Source: Polaribacter huanghezhanensis (lineage in GTDB: Bacteria; Bacteroidota; Bacteroidia; Flavobacteriales; Flavobacteriaceae). From it: DNA of 64,000 bases. This document shows, piece by piece, positions 1 through 9,170 of this stretch (within the stretch, counting starts at the first letter, position 1; each line of letters begins with the position of its first letter). The position numbers and the translations under genes were made by a program. The notes beneath the pieces were generated by a model that was not told where the DNA came from, did not search any database, and saw only the letters and a program-made list of their open reading frames with translations. The stretch covers positions 1,998,501 through 2,062,500 of the forward strand of contig NZ_CP128595.1 of NCBI RefSeq assembly GCF_030444335.1, read 5' to 3'.

Positions 1-765
1 AACGGTTTTTTTAGTGGACAAGAAACATATAGCAATAGCAATTTAAACTTTAATGCATCCGCAAGAAGAATAACAGAGAAAAATAAATTCATTTTTAGAT
101 TGAGGTATGGTAATAATAAACAAGTCTATAAGTTTAACGGAGAGCCAGATAAAATATATAATAATAGTAATAGGAATGTAACATTATACAGCGTTTTTAG
201 TTTAAATAATCATTGGTCAGCTGGGGTATTTAGTTATTTTGGAGGTTCTGATTATTCAAATAAAAGTTTATATGCAAAATTAGCACCAGCAATTGAATAC
301 AACTTTTTTGATTATAAGGAATCGTTTAAAAAGCAATTAACCTTAGCCTATAGAATTGGCGGAGATTATACAGAATATATAGAAAAAACAGTTTTTGGTA
401 AAATAGATGAATTTTTATGGAATCATTCTTTAAGCCTGGAAGCTAGTGTTAGACAGACTTGGGGTAATATTAATGGATCTATTAGATATGAAAGCTATTT
501 ACATGATACATCATTGAATCAATTTTCTTTTAACTTAGGAGCAAGAGTGAGACTTTTTAAAGGGTTTAGGTTTAATATTGGCGGAAATTATAACATTACA
601 AACAATCAAATTAATTTACCTGCTGGTAATCTAACTGTTGAAGAAATTCTGCTACAGCAACAGCAACTAAAATCAGGGTATAATTATTTCTTTAATGTTG
701 GTTTTAGTTACACATTTGGATCTATGTTTAACACCGTTGTAAATCCAAGGTTTGGAGATGATTAA
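1..765 (+). CDS. Outer-membrane beta-barrel protein, C-terminal part
   Basis: The frame is open from base 1, so the gene begins before the window and only about 254 C-terminal residues are visible. They form short alternating polar and aromatic strands rich in Tyr, Phe, Asn and Gly, separated by turns, which is the pattern of a transmembrane beta-barrel. The last strand lies near residues FNVGFSYTFGSMF, before a short polar tail. A TTG at base 100 could be read as a start, but the barrel pattern continues upstream of it. No plug or enzymatic domain is visible. The substrate or role is unknown. The gene ends 7 bases before the convergent ZIP transporter gene. Confidence 0.6.
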   Translation, partial: NGFFSGQETYSNSNLNFNASARRITEKNKFIFRLRYGNNKQVYKFNGEPDKIYNNSNRNVTLYSVFSLNNHWSAGVFSYFGGSDYSNKSLYAKLAPAIEYNFFDYKESFKKQLTLAYRIGGDYTEYIEKTVFGKIDEFLWNHSLSLEASVRQTWGNINGSIRYESYLHDTSLNQFSFNLGARVRLFKGFRFNIGGNYNITNNQINLPAGNLTVEEILLQQQQLKSGYNYFFNVGFSYTFGSMFNTVVNPRFGDD

Positions 766-772
766 TTAGCTT

Positions 773-1450
773 CTAAAGTGTAAAAATAGTTACCAAAATA
801 CCTAGTAAAACAGCAATAAACTTCTGTAGATTAAATTTGTGGTTTTCAGAGCTTTCAAACAATATGATGGTTGAGATATGTAAAAATACTCCAATTATTA
901 ATGCGGTAATTTCTGTATGATATTTTGAAAAGAATCCTATGTTATCCGCAGCAAAAATACCTAAAGGACTCATCAAAGAAAAAAGTGCTAAACAGATAAA
1001 TATTGTTGTTTTTGAACTTTTTGAACGTATAAAAAAAGTGGTTAATACGATGGCAATCGGAATTTTATGTACTACAATTGCCCATAATAAATTTACATCT
1101 TCTGAATGGATCGGAATTCCTTCAGAAAAAGCATGAATACATAGGCTGATAAAAAGGAGTAACGGAAATTTAGTGTCATGAGAATGTACGTGAATATGTC
1201 CGTGTTCTGCACCTTTAGAAAACGATTCTAAAACGGACTGAATTATGATTCCTGCTAAAATAAAAATACCAATTCTTTTTGTATCCGTTGTTTCAATAAA
1301 AACTTCTGGCATTAAATGTAAAATAGTAACAGACAGTAGATAAGCACCACTAAAAGATAATAATAAGCGTGTAATTTTGTTTGATGGTTTAAAAAGTAAA
1401 ACAACCAATGAGCCAAATAAAACCGAAAAAATTAACAATACATAACTCAT
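773..1450 (-). CDS. ZIP-family divalent metal transporter
   Basis: A 225-residue polytopic inner-membrane protein of the ZIP family, which moves Zn2+, Fe2+ or related ions into the cytoplasm. Visible features are a hydrophobic first helix at the N-terminus, a His-rich cytoplasmic loop near the middle (HGHIHVHSHD), and the paired metal-site motifs HAFSEGIPI and VVHKIPIAI, which correspond to transmembrane helices 4 and 5 of ZIP proteins. Its start codon overlaps the stop of the upstream methyltransferase gene as TAATG, so the two are translationally coupled. Metal specificity cannot be read from sequence. Confidence 0.85.
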   Translation of the reverse strand: MSYVLLIFSVLFGSLVVLLFKPSNKITRLLLSFSGAYLLSVTILHLMPEVFIETTDTKRIGIFILAGIIIQSVLESFSKGAEHGHIHVHSHDTKFPLLLFISLCIHAFSEGIPIHSEDVNLLWAIVVHKIPIAIVLTTFFIRSKSSKTTIFICLALFSLMSPLGIFAADNIGFFSKYHTEITALIIGVFLHISTIILFESSENHKFNLQKFIAVLLGILVTIFTL

Positions 1451-2178
1451 TACGATACTACAAAAATTAATCTGTTAGACGTTTCTTTATCATATGCTGA
1501 TAAAGAATAATTACCAAAAATATGATTTATTTTTAATCCAGCCTTTTTAAAATAAGCAATAAATTTTTCTATATCTAAATATTTAACTCTTTCAAAATAA
1601 GAATGCTCCTCTCCATCAGCTGTAAATTTTATTTCTTTTATAATAAAACCATTCTCAATTTTTCTATGGATAAAAAAGTCGACTCCATCAATAGACTTTA
1701 CTTCATTTGCAACCAAATTCTTTTTTACATCAACAACATTTAAAAAATCGATGACTGCAATTCCATTTTCTTTCAATCCCTTTTTTATGTTTTCTAGCAC
1801 TTTAATATCTTCTTGATCATCTTCAAAATACCCAAAACTAGTAAACAAATTAAAAATAGCGTCGTACTTATTTTCAATCGGGCTTCTCATATCATGCACT
1901 TCAAAATTTAATCGTTCGTTTTCAAATGAAGTAGCATATTTAATATTGTTTTCAGACAAATCCGCTCCGGTTACTTTATAGCCTAAAGAATTTAAAAACA
2001 CCGAATGCCTTCCTTTACCACAAGCAAGATCTAATATGTGTGTTTCTGGATCTAATTGTAAAAAGGCAGTGATGTTTTGCATAAAAATACGCGCTTCAGT
2101 ATCATCTCTATCTTTGTATAACGTGTGATAAAAAGGAGTATCAAACCACGAGGTAAACCAATCTTTTTTTGTGTTCAT
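1450..2178 (-). CDS. Class I SAM-dependent methyltransferase
   Basis: A 242-residue cytoplasmic protein with a Rossmann-type methyltransferase core. Motif I is seen as ILDLACGKGRHS near residue 45, followed by the acidic strand end GADLS and the later FNLFTSFGYF segment. The fold predicts S-adenosylmethionine binding, but nothing visible names the methyl acceptor. It is the first gene of a two-gene unit with the ZIP transporter. A TATTTTTG promoter element lies 17 bases before the start codon on the same strand, and the gene is divergent from the RlmL-like gene. Confidence 0.8.
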   Translation of the reverse strand: MNTKKDWFTSWFDTPFYHTLYKDRDDTEARIFMQNITAFLQLDPETHILDLACGKGRHSVFLNSLGYKVTGADLSENNIKYATSFENERLNFEVHDMRSPIENKYDAIFNLFTSFGYFEDDQEDIKVLENIKKGLKENGIAVIDFLNVVDVKKNLVANEVKSIDGVDFFIHRKIENGFIIKEIKFTADGEEHSYFERVKYLDIEKFIAYFKKAGLKINHIFGNYSLSAYDKETSNRLIFVVS

Positions 2179-2194
2179 AAGTAAAATTCGATTG

Positions 2195-2202
2195 CAAAAA
2201 TA
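2195..2202 (-). promoter_or_regulatory. Bacteroidota -7 promoter element (TATTTTTG) for the methyltransferase-ZIP unit
   Basis: Read on the minus strand, TATTTTTG matches the Bacteroidota primary sigma-factor consensus TAnnTTTG. It lies 16 bases upstream of the start codon at 2178, giving a leader of about ten bases. It is back to back with the promoter at 2261-2268. Confidence 0.6.
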
Positions 2203-2260
2203 CTGAAATTTAATAGGATAATTTTGCTTTTCTTAAGAGATTCATTCACAAATTAAAATG

Positions 2261-2268
2261 TATTTTTG
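2261..2268 (+). promoter_or_regulatory. -7 promoter element (TATTTTTG) for the RlmL-like gene
   Basis: TATTTTTG matches TAnnTTTG and ends only four bases before the first plausible ATG at 2273. An ATG at 2258 would lie inside or before the promoter, so it is rejected as the start. The expected transcription start falls on or next to the initiation codon, so the mRNA is probably leaderless. Confidence 0.6.
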
Positions 2269-2272
2269 CAGA

Positions 2273-3469
2273 ATGAATATGAATAAAGATTTTAAAATGG
2301 TAGCGACCACCATGTTTGGTTTAGAAGAAGTGTTGGCAACTGAATTGCGAAATTTAGGAGCACAAGATGTTGTAGTTGGAATCAGAAATGTTTCTTTTAA
2401 AGGCGATAAAGGCTTTATGTACAAAGCAAATATTGCGTTAAGAACTGCCATTAGAATATTAAAACCAATCAAGTCTTTTAAAGTGTATGATGAAGAAGAT
2501 TTGTACGAAAGTTTGCAAAAAATAAACTGGGAAAACTACTTAGATGTAGACGGAACTTTTTCGATTGGAGCAGTTGTAAATTCAAAACATTTTACGACAA
2601 ATTCTCATTATATCACCTTAAAATCTAAAGATGCAGTCGCAGATTATTTTAGACATAAATATAGCAGAAGACCCAATGTAGATTTAAAATATCCAGATTT
2701 AAAAATTCATGTACATATTCAGAAAGAATGGTGTACGGTTTCTTTAGATTCTTCGGGAGATTCATTGCATAAACGAGGGTATCGTTCGGCAACAAATATT
2801 GCACCAATTAATGAAGTTTTAGCTGCGGGTTTGGTGTTGCTTTCTGGTTATACAGGTGATGAAAATTTCATCGATCCTATGTGTGGTTCTGGAACTATTT
2901 TAATTGAAGCAACTATGATTGCGAATAATATTCCCGCAAATATCAACAGAAAACATTTTGGATTTGAAAACTGGAAAGATTATGATGAAGATTTGTATTT
3001 TTTAATTCAAGATGTATTGTTGAAGAAAATCCGTAGTTCTCATTTTAAAATTATGGGATTTGATAAAGCACCATCTGCTGTTAGAAAAGCACAAGACAAT
3101 ATCGAAAATGCAAATTTAGATGAATTTATTGGCGTGCATCATGTTAATTTTTTCAATTCAAAAAAAGAAGTTTTTGGTAACACCACTATTTTGTTTAATC
3201 CGCCTTATGGCGAACGATTAAATATTGATACTGAAGAATTTTACAAGAAAATTGGAGACACATTAAAAAACGGATATCCAGATTCTAAAGTGTGGTTTAT
3301 CACTTCAGACTTAGAAGCTTTAAAACATGTTGGTTTGCGAACTTCGAAAAGAATTCCACTTAAAAATGGAGATTTAGATTGTCGTTTGGTTCGTTATGAT
3401 ATTTATGCTGGAACAAGAAAAGTACGTTCTGACGAACGTGAAATCCCAGAAACAGATTTAGAAGATTAA
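2273..3469 (+). CDS. THUMP-domain class I RNA methyltransferase (RlmL/YpsC-like, probable 23S rRNA m2G methyltransferase)
   Basis: A protein of about 398 residues. The N-terminal part is a ferredoxin-like/THUMP RNA-binding region (about residues 1-155). It is followed by a methyltransferase domain with the SAM motif DPMCGSGTILIEA and the catalytic NPPYGERL, which is typical of N2-guanine methyltransferases. By homology it modifies a guanine in 23S rRNA; the exact position is inferred. The start at 2273 (or the in-frame ATG at 2279) is chosen because the upstream ATG at 2258 overlaps the promoter and homologues begin close to the KDFKMVATT segment. The stop abuts the stop of the convergent TlpA gene with no spacer. 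Confidence 0.85.
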   Translation: MNMNKDFKMVATTMFGLEEVLATELRNLGAQDVVVGIRNVSFKGDKGFMYKANIALRTAIRILKPIKSFKVYDEEDLYESLQKINWENYLDVDGTFSIGAVVNSKHFTTNSHYITLKSKDAVADYFRHKYSRRPNVDLKYPDLKIHVHIQKEWCTVSLDSSGDSLHKRGYRSATNIAPINEVLAAGLVLLSGYTGDENFIDPMCGSGTILIEATMIANNIPANINRKHFGFENWKDYDEDLYFLIQDVLLKKIRSSHFKIMGFDKAPSAVRKAQDNIENANLDEFIGVHHVNFFNSKKEVFGNTTILFNPPYGERLNIDTEEFYKKIGDTLKNGYPDSKVWFITSDLEALKHVGLRTSKRIPLKNGDLDCRLVRYDIYAGTRKVRSDEREIPETDLED

Positions 3470-4672
3470 TTATTCTTTTGATAACGTGTTTATATACGCT
3501 TCAAATTCATTCTTAAAATCAATATAATTTTGTCCAGTTGCTGGTCCACTAAACCCTGTGTGTATTTTTCTTACTTTTCCTTTCTTGTCAATAAAGATAG
3601 TAGTTGGGAAAGAAATAATATGATTTAACATGGGTAGTTTTTTATGTGCTTCAATTTTGTTTTCAGAACCAAAATGAGCTAGAAGTATAGGGTACTTAAT
3701 TCCAATACGCTCTTGTAAACGCTTTATTCTTTTAAATGCAAGTTCTTTCGTTTTTGCAACTTCAAAAGCAAGTGCAAGTATTTCTATATTCTCCATTTTA
3801 TGTTGCTCATAATATTTTGCAAGGAATTTACTTTCATCAAGGCAATTCGGACACCAACTCCCCATTATTTGTAGAACTACAACTTTATGTTGAAACCGAT
3901 TATCAGAGAGTGATATAAAATTGTTGTTTTCATCCGGAAAAGAAAATTCTAAAGCATCAAACCCTTCTTTTAAATAAGTTAGATTTTTCGTACTAGGCAA
4001 TTTATATGCATTGTTCAATTTTGCGATAAATGGTTTTTTCAATTGATTCCCAGAATAAAATTCACCAACCATTGTAGAATCAGTGATTTTAGCTACAAAT
4101 AAAAATGCACGCGAACCATCAAAAGTAGATAGCTTTAAAGAGTCTCCATCAACAATCCCTTCTAAATATCTGTAATCTCCTGTTGTAGTTTTAAAAGTAC
4201 CTGTAACTTTATTATTGGTTTGATTAAAAACAGCTTTGGCAACATAACGCTTAGTAGTACTATTGGTATTAAAAACAGTTTCCCAATTGCCAGAAATAGT
4301 ATGTTTTGCATTTGTGTTTTGTTTAAAACGCTCAGAGCCTTTAATTGCTTTAAATGGAATTATCATATCATAACTCTCCTTTATAAAGCTACCAGTTAGT
4401 CCTTTTTTCGAAACCTTTGCTATTATATATCCTTCAAAAACTGGAGTTTTAATGATTACAGAATCGTTTTTATAGCTAATTTCATCAACAGTTATTACTT
4501 CTGTTGCATTATAGATTTCTATTAAAGAATCATTAATAACATTCATGATAAAAGGCAATTGCTGATTATCTTGAACTTTTAGTTGAGCTCTATAAACACC
4601 TGATTCTAGTTTAGTTTTTTTTGAGCAAGATGTTAAAAGTAAAGCAAGTAAAAATGTAAATAAAATTTTCAT
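3470..4672 (-). CDS. TlpA-family thioredoxin-fold lipoprotein
   Basis: A 400-residue envelope lipoprotein. The N-terminus is a short signal sequence ending in a lipobox-like LLLTSC, so Cys16 is the likely lipidated residue. Residues from about 20 to 225 form a beta-rich N-terminal domain of unknown function. The C-terminal thioredoxin domain carries the redox pair WCPNC (Cys274 and Cys277) and the cis-Pro segment SFPTT. Such proteins act as thiol-disulfide reductases or resa-like partners in the periplasm. CPNC is a variant of the CPPC or CGPC usual in TlpA proteins. No partner gene is adjacent. Confidence 0.8.
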   Translation of the reverse strand: MKILFTFLLALLLTSCSKKTKLESGVYRAQLKVQDNQQLPFIMNVINDSLIEIYNATEVITVDEISYKNDSVIIKTPVFEGYIIAKVSKKGLTGSFIKESYDMIIPFKAIKGSERFKQNTNAKHTISGNWETVFNTNSTTKRYVAKAVFNQTNNKVTGTFKTTTGDYRYLEGIVDGDSLKLSTFDGSRAFLFVAKITDSTMVGEFYSGNQLKKPFIAKLNNAYKLPSTKNLTYLKEGFDALEFSFPDENNNFISLSDNRFQHKVVVLQIMGSWCPNCLDESKFLAKYYEQHKMENIEILALAFEVAKTKELAFKRIKRLQERIGIKYPILLAHFGSENKIEAHKKLPMLNHIISFPTTIFIDKKGKVRKIHTGFSGPATGQNYIDFKNEFEAYINTLSKE

Positions 4673-4737
4673 AAAAGTTGTTTGTATTCTAGGGTATAAA
4701 CTTACTAATTTAACTCTTAAAATAAAGATAATTTACT

Positions 4738-4745
4738 TAAATTTG
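4738..4745 (+). promoter_or_regulatory. -7 promoter element (TAAATTTG) for pheT
   Basis: TAAATTTG fits TAnnTTTG and lies 23 bases before the pheT start codon. It supports pheT being transcribed alone, without pheS next to it. Confidence 0.55.
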
Positions 4746-4768
4746 CACTTGAATTTGACAAAAGAGAC

Positions 4769-7195
4769 ATGAAGATATCTTACAATTGGTTAAAACAATT
4801 TTTACAGATTGACTGGGAAGCACAAAAAGCAGGAGAGTTATTAACTGACTTAGGGCTTGAAGTAGAGGGGATTGAAACAAAAGAATCAATAAAAGGAAGT
4901 TTAGCGGGAATTGTAGTTGGAGAAGTGTTGACTTGTGTACAACATCCAAATGCAGACCGATTAAAAGTAACTACAGTAAACCTTGGTTCTGGTGAACCCG
5001 TTCAAATAGTTTGTGGCGCACCAAATGTTGCTGCCGGACAAAAAGTGCCTGTTGCAAAAATCGGAACGACATTGTACGACGAAAAAGGTGAAGGGTTTAA
5101 AATCAAAAAAGGAAAAATTAGAGGAGAAGAAAGTCACGGAATGATTTGTGCCGAAGACGAATTAGGATTGGGAAGTTCTCATGACGGAATCTTAATTTTA
5201 GATGCTAATTTAAAACCTGGAACTCCAGCTTCAGAAGTTTTTAATATCGAAAAAGATGAAGTTTTTGAAATTGGATTAACTCCAAATAGAGCCGATGCTA
5301 TGAGTCATTTTGGTGTGGCTAGAGATTTGCGTGCTGGTTTGATGCAACAAGATATTAACATTGAATTAATTTCTCCTTCTGTAAGTAATTTTCACGTAGA
5401 TGAAAGAAAATTAAAGATTGATGTTGAAGTAGAAGATAAAGATTTAGCGCCGCGTTATTGTGGAATTTCAATTACAGATTTAGAAGTAAAAGATGCTCCA
5501 GAATGGATTCAGAATCGTTTAAAATCTATCGGAATAACGCCAAAAAATAATATAGTTGATATTACTAATTATGTGTTACATGAATTAGGTCAGCCTTTAC
5601 ACGCTTTTGATGCACAAAAAATTAAAGGAAATAAAGTTCTAGTAAAAACCTTGCCAAAAGGAACAAAATTTACAACTTTAGACGAAGTTGAAAGATCATT
5701 AAGTGCTGATGATCTTATGATTTGTGATGCAGAATCAAATCCGATGTGTATTGCGGGTGTTTTTGGTGGATTGGCTTCTGGAGTTACAGAAAACACCACT
5801 AGTATTTTCTTAGAAAGTGCTTATTTTAATCCAGTTTCTATTCGTAAATCAGCAAAAAGACATGCGTTAAATACCGATGCTTCTTTCCGTTTTGAAAGAG
5901 GAATCGATATCAACTTAACAAAATATGCGTTAAAACGTGCGGCTTTATTAATTGAAGAATATGCGGGCGGAACATTGGCTTCAGACATCATGGATTTTTA
6001 TCCAGAGAAAATTGAAGATTTCCAAGTGTTTTTAGCGTACGAAAATGTAGATCGTTTGATCGGACAAGAAATCGAAAGAGAAACGATTAAAAACATTTTA
6101 GCTTCTTTAGAAATTAAAATTAGTAGCGAAACAGAAGGTGGATTAGGTTTAACAATTCCGTCTTACAGAGTTGATGTGCAGCGTGAAGCTGATATTATTG
6201 AAGAAATTTTACGAGTGTACGGTTATAATAATATTGAGTTTTCTCATAAATTAAACACCTCAATTTCTTTTGACATCAACAAAGAAGTTAAAGTTGAGAA
6301 TATGGTTGCCAATCAATTGAGTTCATTAGGGTTTAATGAAACTATGGCAAATTCGTTGACAAAAGTAGATTATGTTGGTTTAACAGAAAATCTAAACGAA
6401 GAGAACAACGTAGAAATGTTGAATCCGTTGAGTACCGATTTAAAAGTGATGCGCCAATCTTTATTGTTTAGCGGATTAGAATCGGTTGCGTATAATATCA
6501 ACAGAAAGAACAACGCATTAAAGTTGTATGAATTTGGAAAAACGTATCATAAATACAACGAAAAATATCAAGAAGACAAACATTTAACCTTGTTTGTAAC
6601 AGGAAACAGAACTAAAGATAGTTGGAAAACCGTCTCGCAAAATTCTGACTTCTTTTATGTAAAAGGAATTATTACAACTGTTTTAGAGCGATTAGGAATT
6701 AACAATGCTAAAACTGCACCAATAAAATCGGATGTGTTTTCTGAAGGAATTACCTTGAGTTTAGGAAAAATTAAATTGGTAGATTTTGGAGTTGTAAAAC
6801 GTTCTCTCTTAAAAGAATTCGGAATTAAACAAGAAGTGTTGTTTGCTGATATCAATTGGGATAATGTTTTAAAAATGTGTGGTAACAAGAAAATTAAAGT
6901 ATCTGATTTGTCAAAGTTCCCTGCAGTTAAAAGAGATTTGGCTTTATTATTAGACAACGGAAAAACATTTAAAGAAATTTACAACTTGGCTTTTCAATCA
7001 GAAAAGAGTTTGTTAAAAGAAGTTGATTTGTTTGATGTTTACGAAGGCGATAAACTACCTGATGGGAAAAAATCGTATGCGGTGAGTTTTGTGTTGCAAG
7101 ACGAAAATAAAACCTTAGAAGACAAGCAGATTGATAAAATAATGCAAAAATTACAAGCAACTTTTGAACAAAACTTAGAAGCTGTTTTAAGATAA
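4769..7195 (+). CDS. pheT: Phenylalanine-tRNA ligase beta subunit
   Basis: An 808-residue cytoplasmic protein, the normal length for PheT. It pairs with PheS as an alpha2-beta2 enzyme that charges tRNA-Phe. Domains in order: N-terminal B1 with the tRNA-binding OB fold (about 40-150, including the segment [17 protein letters not shown]), B3/B4 editing domain (about 210-400, with DITNYV and AFDA), B5 (about 405-475), the catalytic-like core ([12 protein letters not shown], then [12 protein letters not shown]), and the C-terminal ferredoxin-fold anticodon-binding domain ([12 protein letters not shown] to the end). pheS is not in the window; a separate pheS is common in Bacteroidota. A terminator follows directly. 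Confidence 0.97.
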   Translation: MKISYNWLKQFLQIDWEAQKAGELLTDLGLEVEGIETKESIKGSLAGIVVGEVLTCVQHPNADRLKVTTVNLGSGEPVQIVCGAPNVAAGQKVPVAKIGTTLYDEKGEGFKIKKGKIRGEESHGMICAEDELGLGSSHDGILILDANLKPGTPASEVFNIEKDEVFEIGLTPNRADAMSHFGVARDLRAGLMQQDINIELISPSVSNFHVDERKLKIDVEVEDKDLAPRYCGISITDLEVKDAPEWIQNRLKSIGITPKNNIVDITNYVLHELGQPLHAFDAQKIKGNKVLVKTLPKGTKFTTLDEVERSLSADDLMICDAESNPMCIAGVFGGLASGVTENTTSIFLESAYFNPVSIRKSAKRHALNTDASFRFERGIDINLTKYALKRAALLIEEYAGGTLASDIMDFYPEKIEDFQVFLAYENVDRLIGQEIERETIKNILASLEIKISSETEGGLGLTIPSYRVDVQREADIIEEILRVYGYNNIEFSHKLNTSISFDINKEVKVENMVANQLSSLGFNETMANSLTKVDYVGLTENLNEENNVEMLNPLSTDLKVMRQSLLFSGLESVAYNINRKNNALKLYEFGKTYHKYNEKYQEDKHLTLFVTGNRTKDSWKTVSQNSDFFYVKGIITTVLERLGINNAKTAPIKSDVFSEGITLSLGKIKLVDFGVVKRSLLKEFGIKQEVLFADINWDNVLKMCGNKKIKVSDLSKFPAVKRDLALLLDNGKTFKEIYNLAFQSEKSLLKEVDLFDVYEGDKLPDGKKSYAVSFVLQDENKTLEDKQIDKIMQKLQATFEQNLEAVLR

Positions 7196-7200
7196 ATATG

Positions 7201-7223
7201 AAGCTCCTTTTTGGAGCTTTTTT
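7201..7223 (+). terminator. Intrinsic terminator after pheT
   Basis: AAGCTCC and GGAGCTT form a 7-bp stem around a TTTTT loop, and the T-run extends past the stem. A possible ATG for the next gene at 7198 is just before this hairpin, so a later start is preferred for pyrD. Confidence 0.8.
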
Positions 7224-7266
7224 TATAAATAAAATTAATAAATGTCCGCTCGACCAGACAAAAAAG

Positions 7267-8328
7267 ATGTACAAACTACTTATACGACCAATTTTATTCC
7301 TTTTTGATCCAGAAAAAGTACATTATTTTACATTTTCTGTGATTCGATTTTTACATAAAATTCCGTTTGTACCCGGAATCATCAGAAGTATGTTTCAAGT
7401 AAACGACAAACGTTTAGAACGAAAATTATTTGGAATTACTTTTAAAAATCCAGTTGGTTTGGCAGCAGGTTTTGATAAAAATGCTGTGATCTACAACGAA
7501 TTGGCAAACTTCGGATTTGGTTTTATAGAAATAGGAACTGTGACACCGAAAGGACAAATTGGGAATCCTAAAAAAAGGTTGTTTCGTTTAAAAGATGATC
7601 AAGGAATCATCAACAGAATGGGATTTAATAATGACGGAATTGAAGCTGCCATCAACAACTTAAAAAAGAACAAAGGTCAAGTTATTATTGGCGGAAATTT
7701 AGGAAAAAATACAGATACTTTACCAGAAAATTACACTTCAGATTATTGTGAAGTTTTTAAAGCCTTACATCCGTATGTAGATTATTTTGTGTTGAATGTT
7801 AGTTGTCCGAATGTTGGAAGTCATGCAAAATTGAATGATAAAGATTATTTAATTGAGTTGATTACTGCGTGTCAACAGCTAAATACAGAATTAGCTTATT
7901 TGTCACCTCGAGCGGAGTCGAGAGGTCTTATACCGATACTACTTAAAATCGCACCAGATTTAAACAATACGCAATTAGATGAAATTATAGCATTGGTTGC
8001 AGAAACAAAAATTGACGGCGTCATTGCATCAAACACATCAACAAATAGAGATAACTTAAAAGCTTCTACAAAGCGTTTAGCTGAAATTGGAAGTGGCGGA
8101 GTTAGCGGACAACCAATTAAAGCACAAAGCACCAAAGTCATTAAATATTTAGCGGACAATTCTAACAAATCTTTTCCGATTATTGGAGTAGGAGGAATTC
8201 ATTCTGCAGAAGATGCTTTAGAAAAAATAAATGCTGGCGCAGATTTAGTGCAGATTTACACAGGTTTTATTTACGAAGGTCCGAGTTTAATTAAGAAAAT
8301 TAACAAAGCGATTTTAAAACAACAATAG
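7267..8328 (+). CDS. pyrD: Quinone-dependent dihydroorotate dehydrogenase (class 2), with an in-frame repeat insertion
   Basis: A 353-residue enzyme that oxidises dihydroorotate to orotate in pyrimidine synthesis, passing electrons to menaquinone at the membrane. The N-terminal extension ([19 protein letters not shown]) is typical of class 2 enzymes. FMN-barrel motifs include [31 protein letters not shown] and IGVGGI. The active-site strand reads [11 protein letters not shown]; class 2 enzymes normally have Ser where this one has the Cys. Residues 212-222 ([11 protein letters not shown]) come from a dispersed palindromic repeat placed in frame in a surface loop before LLKIAPDL. The start at 7267 is chosen because the earlier ATG at 7198 lies before the pheT terminator. 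Confidence 0.93.
   Translation: MYKLLIRPILFLFDPEKVHYFTFSVIRFLHKIPFVPGIIRSMFQVNDKRLERKLFGITFKNPVGLAAGFDKNAVIYNELANFGFGFIEIGTVTPKGQIGNPKKRLFRLKDDQGIINRMGFNNDGIEAAINNLKKNKGQVIIGGNLGKNTDTLPENYTSDYCEVFKALHPYVDYFVLNVSCPNVGSHAKLNDKDYLIELITACQQLNTELAYLSPRAESRGLIPILLKIAPDLNNTQLDEIIALVAETKIDGVIASNTSTNRDNLKASTKRLAEIGSGGVSGQPIKAQSTKVIKYLADNSNKSFPIIGVGGIHSAEDALEKINAGADLVQIYTGFIYEGPSLIKKINKAILKQQ
7902..7932 (+). repeat. Dispersed palindromic repeat inside pyrD
   Basis: The stretch beginning GTCACCTCGAGCGGAG and ending GAGAGGTCTTATA matches the intergenic copy at 11135 at 27 of 31 positions. It is also related to the inverted pair at 8329-8385. Its core is an inverted repeat (CCTCGA and TCGAGAGG). It adds eleven codons without a stop or frameshift, so this copy is translated. 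Confidence 0.75.
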
Positions 8329-8385
8329 CGTCAGGTTGAGCGCAGGCGAAACCTAAAAGACTTCTCGACTGCGCTCGAAGAGACA
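8329..8385. repeat. Dispersed palindromic repeat pair after pyrD
   Basis: Two back-to-back units. The first has AGGTTGAGCGCAGGCG followed by AAACCT. The second, read on the minus strand, contains TTCGAGCGCAGTCGAGAAG. Both share the GAGCGnAG core with the copies at 7902 and 11135. They fill most of the gap between pyrD and the LysE gene and may fold as hairpins in the transcript. Confidence 0.65.
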
Positions 8386-8402
8386 ATCTCAAAACAAATT
8401 AA

Positions 8403-9017
8403 ATGATAGAAACCTTACTTTCATTTGCGTTGGCTACAACTGCATTGGCATTTTCTCCAGGACCCGATAATATGTATGTGTTAACACAAAGTATTGTTAA
8501 CGGGAAAAAGTACGGATTGGCAACGGTTTACGGTTTAATTTCTGGTTGTATTGTGCACACAACTTTATTGGCTTTTGGAGTTTCGGCACTTATAAAACAA
8601 AGCGAATCGTTGTTTTTTGCTCTTAAATTATTTGGTGCCATCTATTTAATTTATTTGGCGTATAAGGTGTATACATCGGATGCTTCTATTGCTTTTTCTG
8701 AAGACAATGTGGCTAAAAAATCAACTACACAATTGTTTAAACAAGGATTTATAATGAATGTATTAAACCCAAAAGTGTCCATTTTCTTTTTGGCTTTTTT
8801 TCCTGGGTTTTTGTTTAGCGATTCTTTAAGTACCGTAATTCAGTTTTATGTGTTGGGACTTATATTTATGTTTGTTTCCCTACTTATATTTTCTACGATT
8901 GCAATTTTGGCTGGTAAAATTTCTACTTACATTAAAAGCCATAAAAATGTTGGTTTGTATTTAAAATGGACGCAAATTGTAGTGTTTGTAGCAATTGCGA
9001 TTTTTATTTTGAAGTAG
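8403..9017 (+). CDS. LysE/RhtB-family amino-acid exporter
   Basis: A 204-residue inner-membrane protein with about six hydrophobic helices. The N-terminal signature SPGPDNMYVLTQS is the hallmark of LysE/RhtB exporters, and NPKVSIFFLAFFPGF matches the conserved NPK segment in the middle. Members export amino acids or homoserine lactone-type compounds; the substrate here is not evident. No recognisable promoter lies directly upstream, only the repeat pair, so read-through from pyrD is possible. Confidence 0.9.
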   Translation: MIETLLSFALATTALAFSPGPDNMYVLTQSIVNGKKYGLATVYGLISGCIVHTTLLAFGVSALIKQSESLFFALKLFGAIYLIYLAYKVYTSDASIAFSEDNVAKKSTTQLFKQGFIMNVLNPKVSIFFLAFFPGFLFSDSLSTVIQFYVLGLIFMFVSLLIFSTIAILAGKISTYIKSHKNVGLYLKWTQIVVFVAIAIFILK

Positions 9018-9030
9018 TTTTTTGGAGATT

Positions 9031-9100
9031 CGCTAACGAGTTTTTATATGATTTGTGCGACTGGAAAATCGGAGATTTTTCGGACGTAGCAAATCGTTAG
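9031..9100. repeat. Imperfect hairpin with CTAACGA/TCGTTAG ends
   Basis: The outer arms CTAACGA (9033-9039) and TCGTTAG (9094-9100) are perfectly complementary. Inside, GATTTG faces CAAATC and GAAAATC faces GATTTTTC with one bulge. The layout, short conserved outer boxes around a variable hairpin, resembles a recombination site or a MITE more than a terminator. It lies just before the accessory gene at 9171. Confidence 0.5.
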
Positions 9101-9152
9101 TTGAATGTTTGTCGTTTGTACTAGTTCAAATTTAAGCATAAATTATATGAGG

Positions 9153-9163
9153 TGTTAGCAAAC
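9153..9163 (+). repeat. Left boundary repeat TGTTAGCAAAC of the accessory gene
   Basis: TGTTAGCAAAC lies 7 bases beyond the 3' end of the minus-strand gene at 9171. Its 10-base core GTTAGCAAAC is inverted exactly at 10033-10042. Just upstream, the run ACTAGTTC (9119-9126) followed by GCATAAA also recurs beyond the other end of the gene (10073-10088). Confidence 0.5.
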
Positions 9164-9170
9164 GTTTATA

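Noticed and set aside
2258..2272. An in-frame ATG at 2258 as the start of the RlmL-like gene
   Set aside because: It precedes and overlaps the TATTTTTG promoter; the transcript should begin after it.
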